A stretch of DNA of 32,515 nucleotides from an uncultured Akkermansia sp. (GTDB lineage Bacteria; Verrucomicrobiota; Verrucomicrobiia; Verrucomicrobiales; Akkermansiaceae). The DNA lies in the NCBI GenBank assembly GCA_904501915.1, contig CAJGCV010000010.1, forward strand, positions 1-32,515, in the 5' to 3' direction. The notes under the pieces were generated by a model that had not been told where the DNA came from, ran no database searches, and saw only the letters and a program-made list of their open reading frames with translations. This document shows, piece after piece, positions 32,447-32,515 of the stretch; position 1 is the stretch's first letter; every line of letters starts with the position of its first letter. The position numbers and the translations under genes were made by a program.

Positions 32447-32515
32447 CTTTTTCGAAGCCCCCCTGTACTCAGATTTGAGCACATTTCGGTGGAGAATGCG
32501 CCTTATCTACCTGCT

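Overview
The window looks like a chromosomal segment of a Gram-negative member of the PVC group, most likely Verrucomicrobiota (Akkermansia-like), though this placement is inference. Grounds: a double-length UvrA of the type known from Chlamydiae, an outer-membrane porin, many Sec-exported proteins, an aerotolerance (Bat) locus, a GH123-like glycosidase and a secreted transglutaminase/discoidin-type protein. No tRNA, rRNA, CRISPR, phage or transposase gene is visible. Ordinary genes are GC-rich; the stretch from about 22.3 to 26.8 kb is visibly more AT-rich.

Layout. 1-4.5 kb, plus strand: the Lys/Gln/Asp-repeat tail of a BatC-like protein, a fused BatD-BatE membrane protein, and a secreted DUF4091/GH123-like glycosidase, closed by a strong terminator. 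4.5-5.8 kb: a carbohydrate-porin-like outer-membrane protein with its own promoter and terminator. 6.0-8.3 kb: an OmpR-type response regulator and its sensor histidine kinase, overlapping by 4 bases. 8.3-9.3 kb, minus: a MenC-like o-succinylbenzoate synthase. 9.4-10.6 kb, plus: a small membrane-anchored protein and PdxA. 10.9-11.6 kb: a secreted 3D-domain protein. 11.65-17.2 kb, minus: UvrA with four ABC ATPase modules. 17.3-19.4 kb, minus: HemB followed by a membrane-anchored endonuclease/exonuclease/phosphatase-fold protein. 19.5-20.0 kb: a small exported helical protein. 20.1-22.3 kb, minus: an M20 dipeptidase followed by an ABC ATPase.

22.3-26.8 kb is the most unusual part. A 450-base leader contains nested inverted repeats, a nine-C tract and a tiny upstream ORF. 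It precedes three plus-strand genes: an exported Sel1-ankyrin protein, a GYF_2-TM-ankyrin protein, and a GYF_2-proline-rich-PrsW intramembrane protease. Shared domains (ankyrin in genes 1 and 2, GYF_2 in genes 2 and 3) suggest one membrane-associated system in which a protease may act on, or be controlled by, ankyrin partners. The rest of the window holds a Tag DNA glycosylase (minus), a solitary AAA/ABC-type ATPase (plus), and a minus-strand operon of two large exported proteins.

Two patterns run across the window. First, good sigma70-like promoters (17-base spacer, 16 in one case) can be read before many genes, and in five of them the -10 box lies only 5-9 bases before the start codon, so those mRNAs are probably leaderless. 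Second, an 11-base word, GTGTCCCAAAG, occurs in three intergenic gaps; two copies share further conserved blocks downstream and look like members of a dispersed intergenic element.
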